Shown in pieces: positions 29,733-43,000 of a DNA stretch of 64,000 nt. The translations under genes and the position numbers were made by a program. The DNA lies in the NCBI GenBank assembly GCA_964030785.1, contig OZ034974.1, positions 48,184,355 to 48,248,354 of the forward strand, read 5' to 3'. Below the pieces are notes generated by a model that worked only from the letters and a program-made list of their open reading frames with translations, was not told the origin of the DNA and searched no databases. The number at the start of each line of letters is the position of its first letter. The first letter of the stretch is position 1. Origin of the DNA: Siderastrea siderea (lineage: Eukaryota; Cnidaria; Anthozoa; Scleractinia; Rhizangiidae).

Positions 29733-32003
29733 GACAGGAGCCATAATCGGGGACGGAGACCGTAAGCGTGGGGTCCACGCGGCCCCATCGTAAAAGACAA
29801 ATGTGCTATTTTTAGAAAAAATGCGCCACCCTCAACGTCATAAACGCGCGTGGCTACACGCAAATTTGCGTTCAACGTGGATATGACCAAGGTGGTTATA
29901 ATTATTTGATATCCAGTATGCCCGAGTACATAATGGTTTTTATTATCAAAAACGTAATCGCTAATTGCTATGAAATCAAGAAAGAGAAAAAAAAAGAGAG
30001 AAACTCCGAGATAAAAGGGAACAGGAATCGATCGCGATCACATGACTGACCGAAAAAGGCGCCAAAACCTTGCGAAGTGTTGCAGCGTTTCTTTGCGGAG
30101 CTGAATGAAACAATGAAACTGCCCCGAAGTGAACGTACAAGCACAAAATCTTCCAATTATGGGCTCTGAAATGTGTCACGTGTTTGAGTTTTCCTGAAAA
30201 TTGTTGGAATCGTCGTTCAAAGCGGATTGAAGCTGTACGATCTCACCGTTATGGCTGCTGGAGTTCAAATGAAAGAGTTTGTAATCGCTCCGTTCGCACA
30301 ACGCTGACAACGGAGCCATCATGTGTTTGTTTGATCGAACTGAAGGCAGAATTAATAATTAAGCTTGAACGATAATTTCTATGCAGCTCACTGAAACAAG
30401 ACTACGTAGGTGAGGAACATTAGAATTCACCATCTTACTTTTTAAGCGCAAACCACAAAACGCAATTGTTCTCAGTTTAGAGCCCGCGGACGGAATGGCA
30501 AAAACAACACTCAAACAACTGTGAAAGCGATTCACCGTATTTTACATGGCATCCGACTTGTGTCGAAATGTCTGGAGCTGCTCAAGGGAACACAGATAGA
30601 GCCACAACGAGTACAGGTAAACCAGTGTCAATTTTGCGTGGTATAGCCAAAAAATGTCGCCCTTTCTGGTACTGAATTTGTCTAATGCTTTTTGTTCAGA
30701 CTGCTGCATGATTTTTGTACTGACTCGCCATAAAAAGTAGTACAATTTTTATTAAATGCTTCTTTCCTATTTTACTGTGCATATTTTGTCTTGTCTCGAT
30801 ATTTCCGACTCAAAGCCTTCCGTATAAAACCTACTGTTTGTGAAATTTTAGGAACAAGTGATTGAGTTGACGATGAAAGAAATTGTAAACACAGCGCTAA
30901 ATGCTTATATTTCTATTTCTGCAGTTTCTGTTCGTCCTAAGAAATCAAGCATTTGTGTCTCAGTGACGTTCAGTTGTAATTTCTCCTTAATTTTGCTTCG
31001 ATACAAAGCGATTTTTCTCGCCGGGTTGCTGGCGGAGAAAAAAATCAAGCTCACTCTGTCGTTGAAACCCTTGCCATGTCCACTGCGCTATGTATCCCTT
31101 CTAGGTTCGTAAATTACCCAGTAAGTCATATTCAGTACTAGGGCAGCATGAAGTTTCACTTCATCTTTCTCCTTCTCATCGACGGAAGTAGTTTTTTCTT
31201 GGTGTTTTTCCAGTTCTCTATTTTGTCGACGATTGATAACGCACCGCGAGAGTATTTGATTGAAAACAAAGCGCGCTTTTCACTATTCTTTGTCTTCATT
31301 ATAAACAGTTCGGTCATTTCGGTAAAGGTGGGCATTATTTCAGAAAACATACGCTGCGAAATCTCGGCAAACGTTTTCTTTACTGATTCGGTATTTGAAT
31401 CTATCTATTTGAATCTATGTTACTATTTATCAGTGCGTCACTTTTCTTCACAACGTGCTTGGAAAATCATTTCACAGTCTTTGCGGCTGCCCTTCAATCT
31501 CTGTACGTCCTCAGAGGAAATACATTCTCGGGATGTATTTTCCCTTTTCCTGCCTGATTCGCCTTCAACTGATTTTTCGTCGTTCAACGCCTTTTTGGCC
31601 CGCAAAACGTTTGTTCCGTCTAACGGGGAAATCCTCGTCCGACATGTCCGACGCATCTTCGTTACAGGATTTTTCTAAAATATTCTCACTGCCATCATCG
31701 GAATCACTTGTACAATCCTCATATCCAGAGTCACTATCCAAAAAGTTCTCCTCAAGGGCTTGCCTTAGATTTGGAATTGTCACTGATGACAAAAACTGGA
31801 TTTCTTCATCTCCAACGAAGGTAATTTCCGACGCCATTTTGTTTGTTTTTTATTTGCGCGGCATCCTCGCAACATACACGCGTGTTTCACGCGCGCGATG
31901 GCGCAATTTTTTCTAAAAATAGCACATTTGTCTTTCGATGGGGCCAGCCCCATCACTGAAAATGGTATTCAGTTACGGTCTCCGTCCCCGATTATGGCTC
32001 CTG
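29733..32003. mobile_element. Decayed DNA transposon with ~120-bp terminal inverted repeats
   Basis: The left end (29733-29853) and the complement of the right end (31880-32003) share, in order, caggagccataatcgg, ggacggagaccgtaa, ggccccatcg, agacaaatgtgctatttt and agaaaaaat.gcgcca. The 2.27 kb between them contains minus-strand frames rich in charged residues (see 31565-31837) broken by stops and shifts, as in a degenerate transposase gene. The superfamily cannot be named from what I see; no DDE motif was identified. Confidence 0.7.
31565..31837 (-). pseudogene. Acidic/serine-rich N-terminal frame of a transposon-borne protein
   Basis: A 90-codon frame begins MASEITFVGDEEIQFLSS and continues with a very acidic serine/aspartate-rich stretch (about residues 33-70), then a basic patch (RRNKRF). 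This charge pattern is common at the N-terminus of transposases and other nuclear proteins. Downstream minus-strand frames (31438-31656, 31156-31350) are also charged but in other phases and interrupted, so the gene looks broken or spliced. It starts 43 bases inside the right inverted end of the 29733-32003 element. Confidence 0.45.
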
Positions 32004-32009
32004 AATTTG

Positions 32010-34500
32010 ATAAATAAAGTGAATCAACTTAGTTGATTTTATAAGCCGACAGCACGCGTGCCGCCGTGTGCTTATATTTTCCGGTTTTCCTTGCCAGTTT
32101 CCGAGCTGAGAGGCGCACGGCTACTGTATTTCATCAGTCAACTAACTGACGTTACTTTCTACTGCTATCGTGTTCGGCTGTACTCTCCTGAAGGGTCCAA
32201 TTTTTAACTCTCCTCTGAGGAGCTGTTTAAATGAGCTCTTTCGTGTTTAATGATCGACCAAAAAATAATCTGTCTAAAAAGGGTTTAAACCTCCTTAACC
32301 CAACAGCAGGAAACAAAGAAAAGAGATTTCGAGCTCCTTGAACTTTGTCCTTTCAGTTTTTCACTTAATCTTAATAAGATTAATTATTTGACCTTTCTAG
32401 CTAGCTTGGAAAAGTGACCACGTCACAAAAACGCCCTTTCGTGGGATACTGCTCGTATTAAAATACTGTAGAATTCGGTTCAGTAGAAACTTAACTTCTT
32501 TTGACACTCGAAGAGACTTTTCCTAGACATGTACAGAAGTTTATTTTCTGTGTGTATTCCGCCTGGCATTCACCTCACTTGCTTCTCGACGCACACATGT
32601 TACGAGGCTTACATGAAGTTACTAGTGAGTCTTGGGATGGTTTCTCTAACAGGAAATAACGGTCTACCGATAAGAATAGATGTCAGTTACAACACGTCGC
32701 TAAAAATGTTAAAAATGTTCGAAATTTATTGAGCAAATAACACGTTAATGTCCTTTACTGAAAAAGAAAACAAGAGAAAAATACGAATTATAAAATACTA
32801 CCATTAATAAAAACTGCCTCATTCGATCTGAATCGCGCGCTACCGTACTCGTCTTTCTCTATAACTTGTGCAATAAAGGACAACTGAAAATGAATAATTA
32901 GACCACCTTCATGTATTCAAACCTTTTGAGTAAATAACATCCGGCTCGGTGTAACTTAAGCTTTGTTCCATCTTTTAAGCTGGGCGCAGCTCCAGCTCGA
33001 TGCTTTTAATCTAAAGTAAAACTGTAAAGGAAGGAAGTAATTTTCACTTAGTAAGATTCATTCCTTCAAATAGTGAGCATAATTCGCATTTAAATTCGAT
33101 CTTATAATCTTTTAATGATAGGGAGGGTCAAGACAAAAGAATCGATAATTCTGAACATCTGAATGGAAACGATTCCATTTCTTATGCACATCAGCCCAGC
33201 AGAACTCGCTGCTTTTCCTTAGCTCGACCTTAGTCTTTATCATGTGTGCCCTTAGTTAAGGGGAAGAATGTAGGTAAACGTAAAACAGCGAGAGAAGGAA
33301 AGAAAGACATACATATCACGCAGAACAAGTTACACAGCAATCCGCGCAGGGGAATTTCTGGAGAACGTCAATTTTTCGAGTTGATAACCGCTTATTTTTT
33401 CTGCTGAAAAGAGCTTTTACGTTTTCGATAAATCCAGCGAAAAAAACGCTAATCTGTCTGAAAAAGGTTTTAAGATTGTGACCTACAAGCAGTTAGTTAG
33501 GAAAGAAGGAAGGAGTTTTTTCAGATTCCTTAGCATGAGTGAACTCATTTAAATCGTTAATAAGCACTTGAGAGGTCACACATATGAACAATTGTCAGTT
33601 GATCGTTTCCCTGAATGAGTGTACTGATGCTACGAATTATCAAATAGCCGACAACTAAGAATTGAACACCTATAAAGTACTGTAGTGTAAATAACAAACC
33701 AAACTGACAATTCGATTCAGGGAAACGCGAGCTTGTTTTAGCCGGGCGTGGTTAACTCAACGGTTTTCACTTTGTGAGCTTTATTCCTTATCCCCATTTT
33801 GACCTCTTAATCTCAAAACTTTAAATTTTTTTACGGCCTTTTTGACGAGCTAACTCACGGCAAGCCGTCTTGTGATGGTTAGAGGAAACGTTTCAAGGAT
33901 GTTCTTAAGGAACGTGTCTCTTTTGTCATGCGATATTGACCCCAACCGGCATGGGAAGACATCGCTCACGATCGTACGAAGTGGAGAGAAAATTTCCACC
34001 ATGGTGTTTAAAATAGTCACCGTGAGATTGTCGAGAGAAGAGAGCACGTTACAATCAGCGTGCTCGGCTGAAGGCAGGCAAACGCCCGCAGCTAGCCTCT
34101 TCACGCACGAACTCGTGGGGGTTTGCAGGTTGCGCTTAGGACGTTTCAGCCACCTAGTCACTCACTATCACTAACCCACTCACTTCTACACACGGTAGCC
34201 ATCGATCCATGTGGGTGAATCACACTCGTTTCAAGCAATTCCAGTGATGAGAAAAAGGGTTCCTTTCCTTCGTTCTTTGCGATCCGTCCGTTGTTCCATA
34301 GCTCAAAAAAACAAGCAAAGAATAACGCTAAAGCTACCATCACCTTTATTTCTTTTCAATGAAATTATTATAAATACTGTTGGTAACTTGTAATATCAAA
34401 AATAGCTGACTCTGACTCTTTTGACTTTAGCTACCCTTCTGCCATAAACGGCACCGAGTCATAAATGCTCACACTACACAATTAAGATTCTCTGACCAAT
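32010..34500. other. Intergenic; nothing firmly recognised
   Basis: There are only short frames. Two adjacent minus-strand frames (34158-34343, with a hydrophobic start, and 33850-34161) might be a lineage-specific peptide but lack homology or splice support. Confidence 0.4.
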
Positions 34501-34516
34501 AATAACTGCACTCTAT

Positions 34517-35145
34517 TTAAACAATAGAGTTCTTCTGTCGACGGCACTATCGTGTGATAGGCTGCCCGAGGAAATTTGATGTTCACAACAAATATTAGCC
34601 CGAGAACGTAGTTCGAGGGCTTGTATGAAGTTTGAACATCAAATTTCCAAGGGAATCTATCACACAGGGCCTGAGACAGAAGGACTCTATTGTTTTTATT
34701 GTACAACGCTAAATTTTGAGTTGAAATTGCCAAAAACGGCCACTATGAGCTGACAGAAGCCCGCTGAGGAAAGACACTATCGCCCCACATGATCGATTTC
34801 GACCAATGGGAGGACGCCAAAAGTTAGCGTTGTACTATAATGAACAATAGAGGTCTTCTGTCGAAGGTAGTATCGTGTGATAGGTTGCCCGAGGAAATTT
34901 GATGTTCATAACAAATATTAGTCCAAGAATTTAGTTCGAGGGCTTATATGAAGTTTGAACATCAAATTTCCGAGGGAACCTATCACACAAAGGGCCTGAG
35001 ACAGGACTCTAGGACGCAAAATTTTGAGCGAAAATTGCCAAAAATGGGCACTATGCGCTGATAGGCGCCCACTAAGGAGACACTATCGCGTCACGTGATC
35101 GATCTCGACCAATGGGAGCACGCCAAAATTTAAAGTTGTACTACA
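34517..35145. repeat. Two tandem copies of a ~335-bp unit containing a palindrome
   Basis: Each unit starts caatagag.tcttctgtcga and includes gtgtgatagg..gcccgagg, aaatttgatgttca, then the complement gaacatcaaatttcc and ctatcacac, followed by aattgccaaaaa, gacactatcgc and gatcgat.tcgaccaatggga. Copy 1 begins near 34517 and copy 2 near 34848. The inner inverted pair could fold into a ~75-bp hairpin arm in each unit. Confidence 0.8.
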
Positions 35146-35989
35146 ACTAACAATGTAAGGGAAAGGCAAGTAGAAATGATAGGTGTAAGGAGGCCAGGAG
35201 AAAAGTGAAAACTTGTCACGAAGCAGTGATGCTTGGGGATAACGCAGCCTGCCTGGCTCTGTTCGGCCAATAGATTACTTAACATAACAGCCGCTCGCAG
35301 ATTTTCACCTCCTTCCTTGATGATATGTGGTTCTAATTTTTGACCTTTGGAAAAAATCTTAAGTGTGACCACGAAAGCTATTGAGCAGTTCCTTTCTTTT
35401 ACGTTGTTTATTATGTTCTGCGAAAAGACTAACTTTTGTGAAAAAAATCCTTCCGTGTAACCACTCAAATATCCTCTCTTGATAGAAGCTATTGAAAAGT
35501 GCTTGCTTTTATGTGGTTCCAGCTTCTAATCGTGTTCCAATTAAAAAAAAAACTGAAGGGTAAACTCAGCTAAGACACAGTCAAAGTTGCAATTAGACAG
35601 TGGCGTGCGAACAAAAATGTTTTTTTTCCTCCGCTCTCAATTCTTTTCGTTCGCGCGCCACTACCTCAACGTCTAGAACAGGCTAGTTGCAAATAACTGA
35701 TGGGCAATCAGAGTAACTAACTCAAGCAATGAAAAACGTAGCAATAAATCTTTTCAGTGTAACGTAACTATACTAAGCACCCACAAACATAAACCCTAGG
35801 GAGCTCAGCTCTTTAAAATTCAATGTCTCTAAGCAACACTATTCTTTTTCGTTTTTTTATAGTTTTTAAATAGACTGAAACACAGTCTTCTTCTTTAAAA
35901 GCCGTTATACGATAGAAAATCAAGCAACGCTTTTTTCCTGCATATAAACAAGAAATGTTGTGTGACATAGTTAGGCTTGTCACGCAAAG

Positions 35990-36340
35990 CTTGTCCTCCC
36001 AAGGGAAGCAGGCAACAGACAGGGCACCACCCCACCAGCTCTGTTGATTAATTTTATCGTGCTAAAATAAAGTTATTCAGTTCAGTTTCAGAAATGTTGC
36101 GTGATGTTATTCAGTTTGTCACGCAATGTTTTTGTACATAAGTAGACTTGTACGGTTTGCCGAATATTGCGTTACGTTAAAAGGTTTGTCATGCGATTAT
36201 TTTTTCCACCGCCCATGTAGTCAAAACTTTGCGTGGCTTTTCAGGTAAGTCACTTTTAAAATTCTTTCTCTACCCTGCACGAGAAAAAAACGTTGCGTGA
36301 CGCTATTAGGTTTATCATGCAATTTTGGAGAGAACCTGAA
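35990..36340. repeat. Degenerate repeats of ttgcgtgacgttat / ttgtcacgcaa
   Basis: The pair ttg(c/t)gtgacgttatt and gtttgtcacgcaat recurs at about 35955, 36095, 36165 and 36290. Each unit is itself an inverted pair (gcgtgac/gtcacgc). Confidence 0.55.
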
Positions 36341-36824
36341 TCTTTGCGTGACACAACGGCTAAAAAGGAGACGAGCACAGATGAATCTTGGTACTTCGAA
36401 CTTTCGTTAACTCAAACAGTTTTCTGTTAACGGTTCGAGGTATCGAGATTCTACTGCAAACGAATACCGTCTTTGTCTTGAAACACTACGTGATCCTGGC
36501 CTCTGCGTCCAAATATTATTTTTCTTGAGAACATGTTGTCCTGTCCTGTCAGGTTTTTTAACTTTCTTCCTGTATTAAGCGCAAAAGCAGGACAGATTTT
36601 CTAACCAAAACTCTTCACGTTGCGTTGATGCTTCTCGTCAATATTTTACTGATTTTCCAGACACATCTCGTCCATTTTCGTTGATTTCCATCCTAATCTC
36701 TTCAACTTTGCTTAAACTTTTCTCGCTAATCCTTAGCTTATCTTCCATCCAAATCTCTTCAAGTTTTCTTTTATTTTTTGCCAATCCTTCGCTTGTTTGC
36801 CAACCAAATTCCTTCACGTTTTGT

Positions 36825-36830
36825 TTTATT
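36825..36830 (-). terminator. Possible polyadenylation signal of the Tudor gene
   Basis: The minus strand reads AATAAA about 40 bases past the stop codon at 36869-36871. If used, the 3' untranslated region would be very short, so a more distal signal is possible. Confidence 0.35.
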
Positions 36831-36868
36831 TTATCTCTAATGCTTCGTTTATGTCCAATAGAATGTCT

Positions 36869-39800
36869 TTAGCTTTCCTTGATTTTTTTCGCCAACCCCT
36901 CACTGACCAACACATCAGCGATCAACAAGTCTTCGTTTCCTTCAGAGGTGTCGTAAAGTTCAAGCGATATTTTAGTTTCCTCGTTTGTAGAGCGGCTGTG
37001 ATTGGCCCCACCCCTGGGTTTTGCCACAAGCTTCTTGCCCAGGGCCAGCTGCTCAAACCGCCGAATAGCCTCCTCTGACCACTCCGCTAAGTCATCTCCT
37101 ACCGGCTCCACCCCTACACGGGAAAACAAAACATTCACTACACAAAGACAGTCGAACCTCAGCTTATCGTCACCTTCATAATAAAGCTACCAATGAGAGG
37201 TGTCGCGAAGCACTCATGTGATAGATGTAGGTAAAAAATATAAAAATGTGTATTGTCCTTGCTGTTCTCCATACACTCCTTATGGAATTAGTAAGGAGAA
37301 TTTGTCTTGGTGATCACTTTCTTTATTCTCATCACTTGAATGTTTGAACAAGTAGTGCCGGATAATGTAAAGAGAAATTTCATTTAAAGGGTTAAGTGTA
37401 TGTGAAAGAGCTGTGAAGTGAACAAACGCCCTACTGAACTTGACCCCGGCCATTCGGCTCTGAAAAGAAAATTAGGGATTTACACTGAGGTACAAAGAAA
37501 AATTCTTTGACTTCGGCGAGATGTGAACCCAGCACCTCCGGATCAGATCACTGTCGCTCTAGCCAACTGAGCTACGAGTCGTAGAGGAGGTCGTGGATTC
37601 AAATCCCGCCGAGGTTAAAATTTTTCTTGGCGCCTTTATAGTGTTTAAGACGGATTCCGCTCAACGTTCGAGCAATAAGTGCAAAAAATATTTACCAAAA
37701 AACTACTCATAGCACGGTAACATCTTAAATGCTATTTGAAACATCTCACTCTAGTTCACTTGCCCATGTGACCCCGCGATGAAATTCTCAAGCATTCACA
37801 AGAAAATTAATTTCAAATCTCGTAAAAGTATGCTAAAAACGGGCGCCATTTTGTTTTGAACTGACATGAAGCGTCTTTTTAATTGAAATATGGATAACTT
37901 CAAATCCAATTTTCTCTCGCGGGGTCAGCTTGGGAGCAAAAGTAACGATACGTTCTTCTTATCTGCTCTCAAAATGTGACAGTGCTGCAAGTATTTTTTT
38001 GGTAACTTAATTTTTGCACTTACTGCTCGAACGTTGAGCGGAAATCGTCTTAATCTCTACGGAATTTCCTTTTCACAGCCATGTGGCCGGGGAAAATTCA
38101 GTAGGGTGTTTGCCAGTTCACAGCACTTTCTCATACACTTCAAAATTCTTCTTCAAACTTCGTACACCCTGAGAGACCAGAATTCACACAAACTCCACCA
38201 ATGTAATACAGACACCTACTAAATGTATATTACAGAACACTGCATTTGATTGTTTAATATACACACCGTGAAGACATCCTTGCACAGCCATCAGTGGCAG
38301 TTGTTTAAACTCATCTGGCAAAGCTTGAAGACTTGTTGATGGCACGATACCAAAATCACCATAATCGGCAAACCGAACACAAGTCTAATTCAAAACAACA
38401 CAAATCCAAAATATGAATAAGGTCCTTGGTGTGACTGTGCAAATAAGAGCTTTTGAGCAACAGATTTGGCGGTCCTGTTCAGTTTACCAGAAGTCAATGT
38501 TTTTCCAAGGACACATTTTGCAATATTGCCAAAAAGCAACTGGCATATGACAAACGTAAAGGACTAACAGAGTTGCACTATTTTAGTGCAACATACTCGT
38601 GAGGTTTTTTAAGGCTTTCTAGCTTGGCCAACAAAATAAGCGAACATGAAACTGATGTGCAGGTCGTAAAGTTGCATAAATCAACCATCACATAAATGTC
38701 TATAAACTAGAAAAGCCTAAATGTACTTCAAATGCAAGTTCTAAAAATTTGCGTAAATGAAAATGAATTATATTTGCGTATTTTAACAATTGCATAAATA
38801 TCCAAACAAAAAGAAGGGACAATCATTTTGGCCTACAATCTCGGTCACGTTACGTTGAACACTATTCTCAATTTCACAATTCATCCACCTGTGTGCGCGG
38901 CTCTCCCTTCCCCTTAATGTTGAGTGAACCAATTTTGGTAGTCACAAGTCATTGCTATCAAAAACAGGGAGGCGGACAGGGAAAGTGTTCCAACAAATGT
39001 GTGAAATTTTGTAGCCTGAACACTGATTCACTTAGTTGTCTGACCTGCTGTGGAGAGAGAGAAGCCTTGATCACTGCCCGGTACCATGTGTTATCCTCTG
39101 CATTCAGTACAGCACATAACACACCTGGTCTTATCTCCCTGAAGGGAGTTCTCACTCTGTTCTGTAAAGGAAACAAAATACAGATGAACTCATCAAGGTT
39201 AAAGGGACCAGGGGAACAAATGGTACTGGTATGATGAAAGGAAGCAGAGCGAGAAAATAAAAAATAGGGACCAAACAGTAGAGAACGATGGAAGTTCAGA
39301 CATATCTGTTCCGCCAAAGGAAAAAAATCTCTCAGGGGAAAAATTCACAAGGGCAATAATTTCCCAGAGGAACAACCCCCCAGGGGAGACATTCACCAGG
39401 GAAATAATCTCCCACAGGAGGAATCCCCCAACAGGAAATTAATCAGGGGAGCAATCCCTGAGGGGAAAAATTCCCTTTGGAAAGGATCTTAACCCTTCTA
39501 AGGCTCAGCCATGGGTTCAGCAACTTGTGTACAGTATTTCAAAATGAAAAAGAACAAACAGTGAAACAAGCAAATGTCATCACATACTGTATAGTATTCT
39601 TGAATTTTCTCTTCAAGTTCCTCTTTCTGTTGTAGCAATTCTAAGCACTGAAACTACAATCAAAAGGCAAAGTACATTAGACATGATGCAAGCAGTAAGG
39701 GCAAAGAAACCTGAGGGCTGAAGGCTGAGTTTGTCAGCAGCTTTACACCGTCACAAGCATGATTTTAGCCAGAGGGGAGTACGGGAGTCTTATGAACTCC

Positions 39801-40062
39801 CACTCAGTCATCATTTCAAAACCTGTATCCTATCCCCTCCCGCCCCTGGAATTGCATTCTCACCATAAAAAGGCTGGGGTCCTCAAATTCTAGAATAGAA
39901 ATGTCCACCCAAGGCTTGGACAGATCCAGCAGTGGAGGAGTGCCGGCCATCTTGTCAGATTCATCCTGGGACTTGCCAGTTTCTGAGGAGCTTTCTGATG
40001 TCACGCTGTCTCCATCAACTGAACCAGCTTCATCAAGCGATTCTGATACTGCATCATCATTT
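36869..40062 (-). CDS. Tudor gene: eTud module D and C-terminus
   Basis: Exons 39864-40062, 39588-39647, 39045-39161, 38267-38384 and 36869-37113. An acidic serine-rich leader (about 45 residues) precedes WVDISILEFEDPSLFM; the core has NTWYRAVIK and RFADYGDFGIVP (D849-Y-G-D852); the end has ISLELYDTSEG and ADVLVSEGLAKKIKES followed by TAA. As in module B the cage asparagine is aspartate. The core crosses an intron between 39045 and 38384. Confidence 0.88.
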
Positions 40063-43000
40063 CTATCACAAAACAAATCAAGACAGAGAATCCTTATTAA
40101 TTTTGTATTTGTACTCTCGTGATTTTCATGACTTGTCTCGCAACCAGTTTCAGAATGCACTGCAACTTTTTTTGTTTTTGGAAAGGAAAAGAGCAGCAGC
40201 ATAGTCTATTGGTTAAGGCACCAGACTTGAAATATGGAATGAAGTCCCAGCTTCACGTCCTGCTGCGGACGCTAGCTGGAGTTGTTTTATGGTAGGTCCG
40301 AGTTCAATTCCTTGGCCAAGCTTGTCAACAGCCAACCACTCTGCCTTCTGTCAGCAGGGGATTCTTAACCTTGTTACACTATGTTCTATTCAAATATATT
40401 TATTTGCAGTATTTATTTAGGACCACAATGTAGAACACCAGGTTACCAATAACTGTATCCCACTATTTTTTTTTTCACTTAACACGGTAAAAATGGCACC
40501 CACCCAGCAGATGAAGGCTCCAGCTGATTCTCTGCTTGTGGTACAGTTTCCAATCCTATAAGCTCTGCTAAGTTTACCAGCGTTTGTTCATCTTCCTCTG
40601 ATGGGATGAACAGTCTTACTGTTGGGATGTCTGAATCCTGTACTACCTACAATAATGAAAAGGAGCATCAGCAGTGCATCTAGTGTGATCAGTCAGGCAA
40701 ACGTAGCACTGGAATGGACTTTTGTTAGCGACTGATTAATGTTTTGACAATCATTATTCGATGGTAACAGTATGAGAAAATCAATTTCTTCATTTGACTC
40801 TGTTTACCTCAAGTAAAACATTCCTTTCCATAATTTCATAAGCTTGTTCTTCAGTCAAGGGCTTCTACAATGTAATTGTAAAATATTTTTAATAATAATT
40901 ATTGTACACTGATTATAATGTGCAAAACTTAACACAGAAGGCATGCAAAAATCATGCAACTAAGAAAAGTGAGGCAGATTTTGTTGATCTGTTACCTTTT
41001 CAGTGCCTTTGAGACAACATTCTAAAGCCTAATAAAAGAAAACCAAAATCATGATTAATTCAGCAAACAAGGACACTGTAGACTAGAGAATAGAAGAGTT
41101 AGTTTACCATGTCAATACACTGTGTGGCCATTCCCTTGTAACAATAATAGTAATAGTTAAGCACAGAATGAAGAATTCAAGAGAATTTCAAGCCAACTTC
41201 AGTTTAATTAAGTTAATTTTTTCTGAGAGCGGATGTAGATTTTATACATTTTAGGGCATTTTGTCTTCCACTAGGGGACGTTGTGACTTATTTTGAAGGG
41301 GTATTATGTCTGATTTAGGCTGTTTTGGCTTGAGGGCATTTTGACTGGATACCATCCCTCCCTACTTAGCTGTGAATACACGTAAATGAAAACAGGAGAT
41401 CTAATAGGGAGACCTAACAAATTCCTTGAAATAGCTCTTTGATGGAGTAGCACCCCGTCAAGAGTGGATTAGTATTTAATTTCCAAGTTACTTCATACTA
41501 CAGACACTAGACTTGCCTTAAACTTAACTCAAAGGGTAACCTGCCTTGTGGGGATCCTGTGGTCACCTGAAAACTTGCCTTCTGGTAAACCTGTGATCCT
41601 ATATTGTGACTACATCTTTTCTACCTAATCATTCACTTGCTCTTCTACGATCTTCCTTTAAACTAAGGACTGTTAAGGTCCCAAACGTTAAAAGGCCAGC
41701 ATGAATACAGTACCTGAAATGGCAGCGAGTTGACATGGCCAATAGCCCTAGCTGGTTCACGCAAGCTTGATATTGGGAGTTCCTCCGTGTTTCCATAGTC
41801 CACATACTGGACTTCAACTCGTCTTTCAAGCAAAACTTGGGTTACTATTGCTCTGTACCAGGCCCCATCAGAACACTTGGCACAGCAAATCTTCCCTTTG
41901 TGGGGACTGGACAAAAACTCTGCAGCTTTGGTAGGCTACAGAGTGAAGGAAAGCAAGTCTTGATCATACAATTAATAGGAAAATAAGAAACTTTACTTGG
42001 GATGTTTTCCATTCAATCAAATTTCAGAACAATCTGGGCACAATAAAAAAGAACAGAAATCTCTGGGATAAACACTCTCAGAAACTTGGTTTAACCTTGT
42101 TAGGTTGTCTCAAGTCTCTGGGAAGTTTGAAAAAAATGGGCAATCAACTTGTCCTACCCTCTTGGTCTTGTAGAAGCATTTTGTGCGAGAGCGAAGGTAC
42201 TTACATACAGCCTGAAAAAACAGATGACTTTTCAGGCTCCCTACCACCTGTGCTCTGGCACAGGAGCACTGGTAGTCGGGAGCATGATAAGTCGTCTGTT
42301 TTCTAAGGCTAAGGCAGTTAATCACAATTTTACCAGTTTTGAAAAATCCCCATAATGCAGTTCCTTTAAGGATAGTTTTAAGTCTCATCATACCTTTGAA
42401 TAGTGCTCACTGATATCATCCATGAGTTCTTCCAATCGCGTTGTCCCGCCACCAGGAATCTGTATAAATATGTGACCCTCTTGTGTCACATATGTCACAA
42501 ATACTTCAATCTGCTCTCCAGGCTAAGGAGAACAAAAAAAGGAAAACAAAAGGAAAACAAAGAGAGAAACCTTGTGAGTCTTAAGGTTGAGAAGGTTAAG
42601 ATACTGGGTTGGAGTTGTCAAGATTCTCCTATATTGTTTGGCACTTTTGAGCAAGCATGACCACACATAAACCAACACATTGTATCACACTCAGAACATG
42701 TCAAAATGTTCTGGCAGTAATGAACTGTTACACCTTTTTAATAGCATGCACACTATTATGTATCCATAATATCATCAGATCTTATTTGAGCCATGAAAGG
42801 TCACACACATCTCTTGTCAGCATGCAGACTGATTTTTAACTGTTCCTAATGACTGTGTTAATTCAACCTAGAAAATGACTATTTGATGAAAGATTTACTG
42901 GCAGTTATTTTGAACCCTTTTTCCCCCAAATGATGAGCTCGAGGGGGCAATGTAATACAATGGAGGCAATTACTTGTAGGATGACAATTCAGGAAGAAAA

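Noticed and set aside
31148..31678. 176-codon plus-strand frame with a hydrophobic start
   Set aside because: Its composition (F/S/L-rich) looks like the complement of charged minus-strand frames in the transposon; no domain was recognised.
33850..34343. Two adjacent minus-strand frames, the first with a signal-peptide-like start
   Set aside because: They are in different phases, with no splice-supported link, no family resemblance and no clear promoter; too weak to call a gene.
35990..36340. Regularly spaced gcgtgac repeats as a possible CRISPR-like array
   Set aside because: Units are degenerate, spacing is irregular, spacers are not unique in the CRISPR sense, and the DNA is eukaryotic.
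37508..37581. Candidate tRNA on the minus strand
   Set aside because: A and B boxes exist but the anticodon stem does not pair properly and the unit sits in a fold-back repeat; called a tRNA-derived repeat instead.
39901..40204. Plus-strand frames of 73 and 90 codons
   Set aside because: They are antisense to the eTud D leader exon, which has splice signals and continuous homology.
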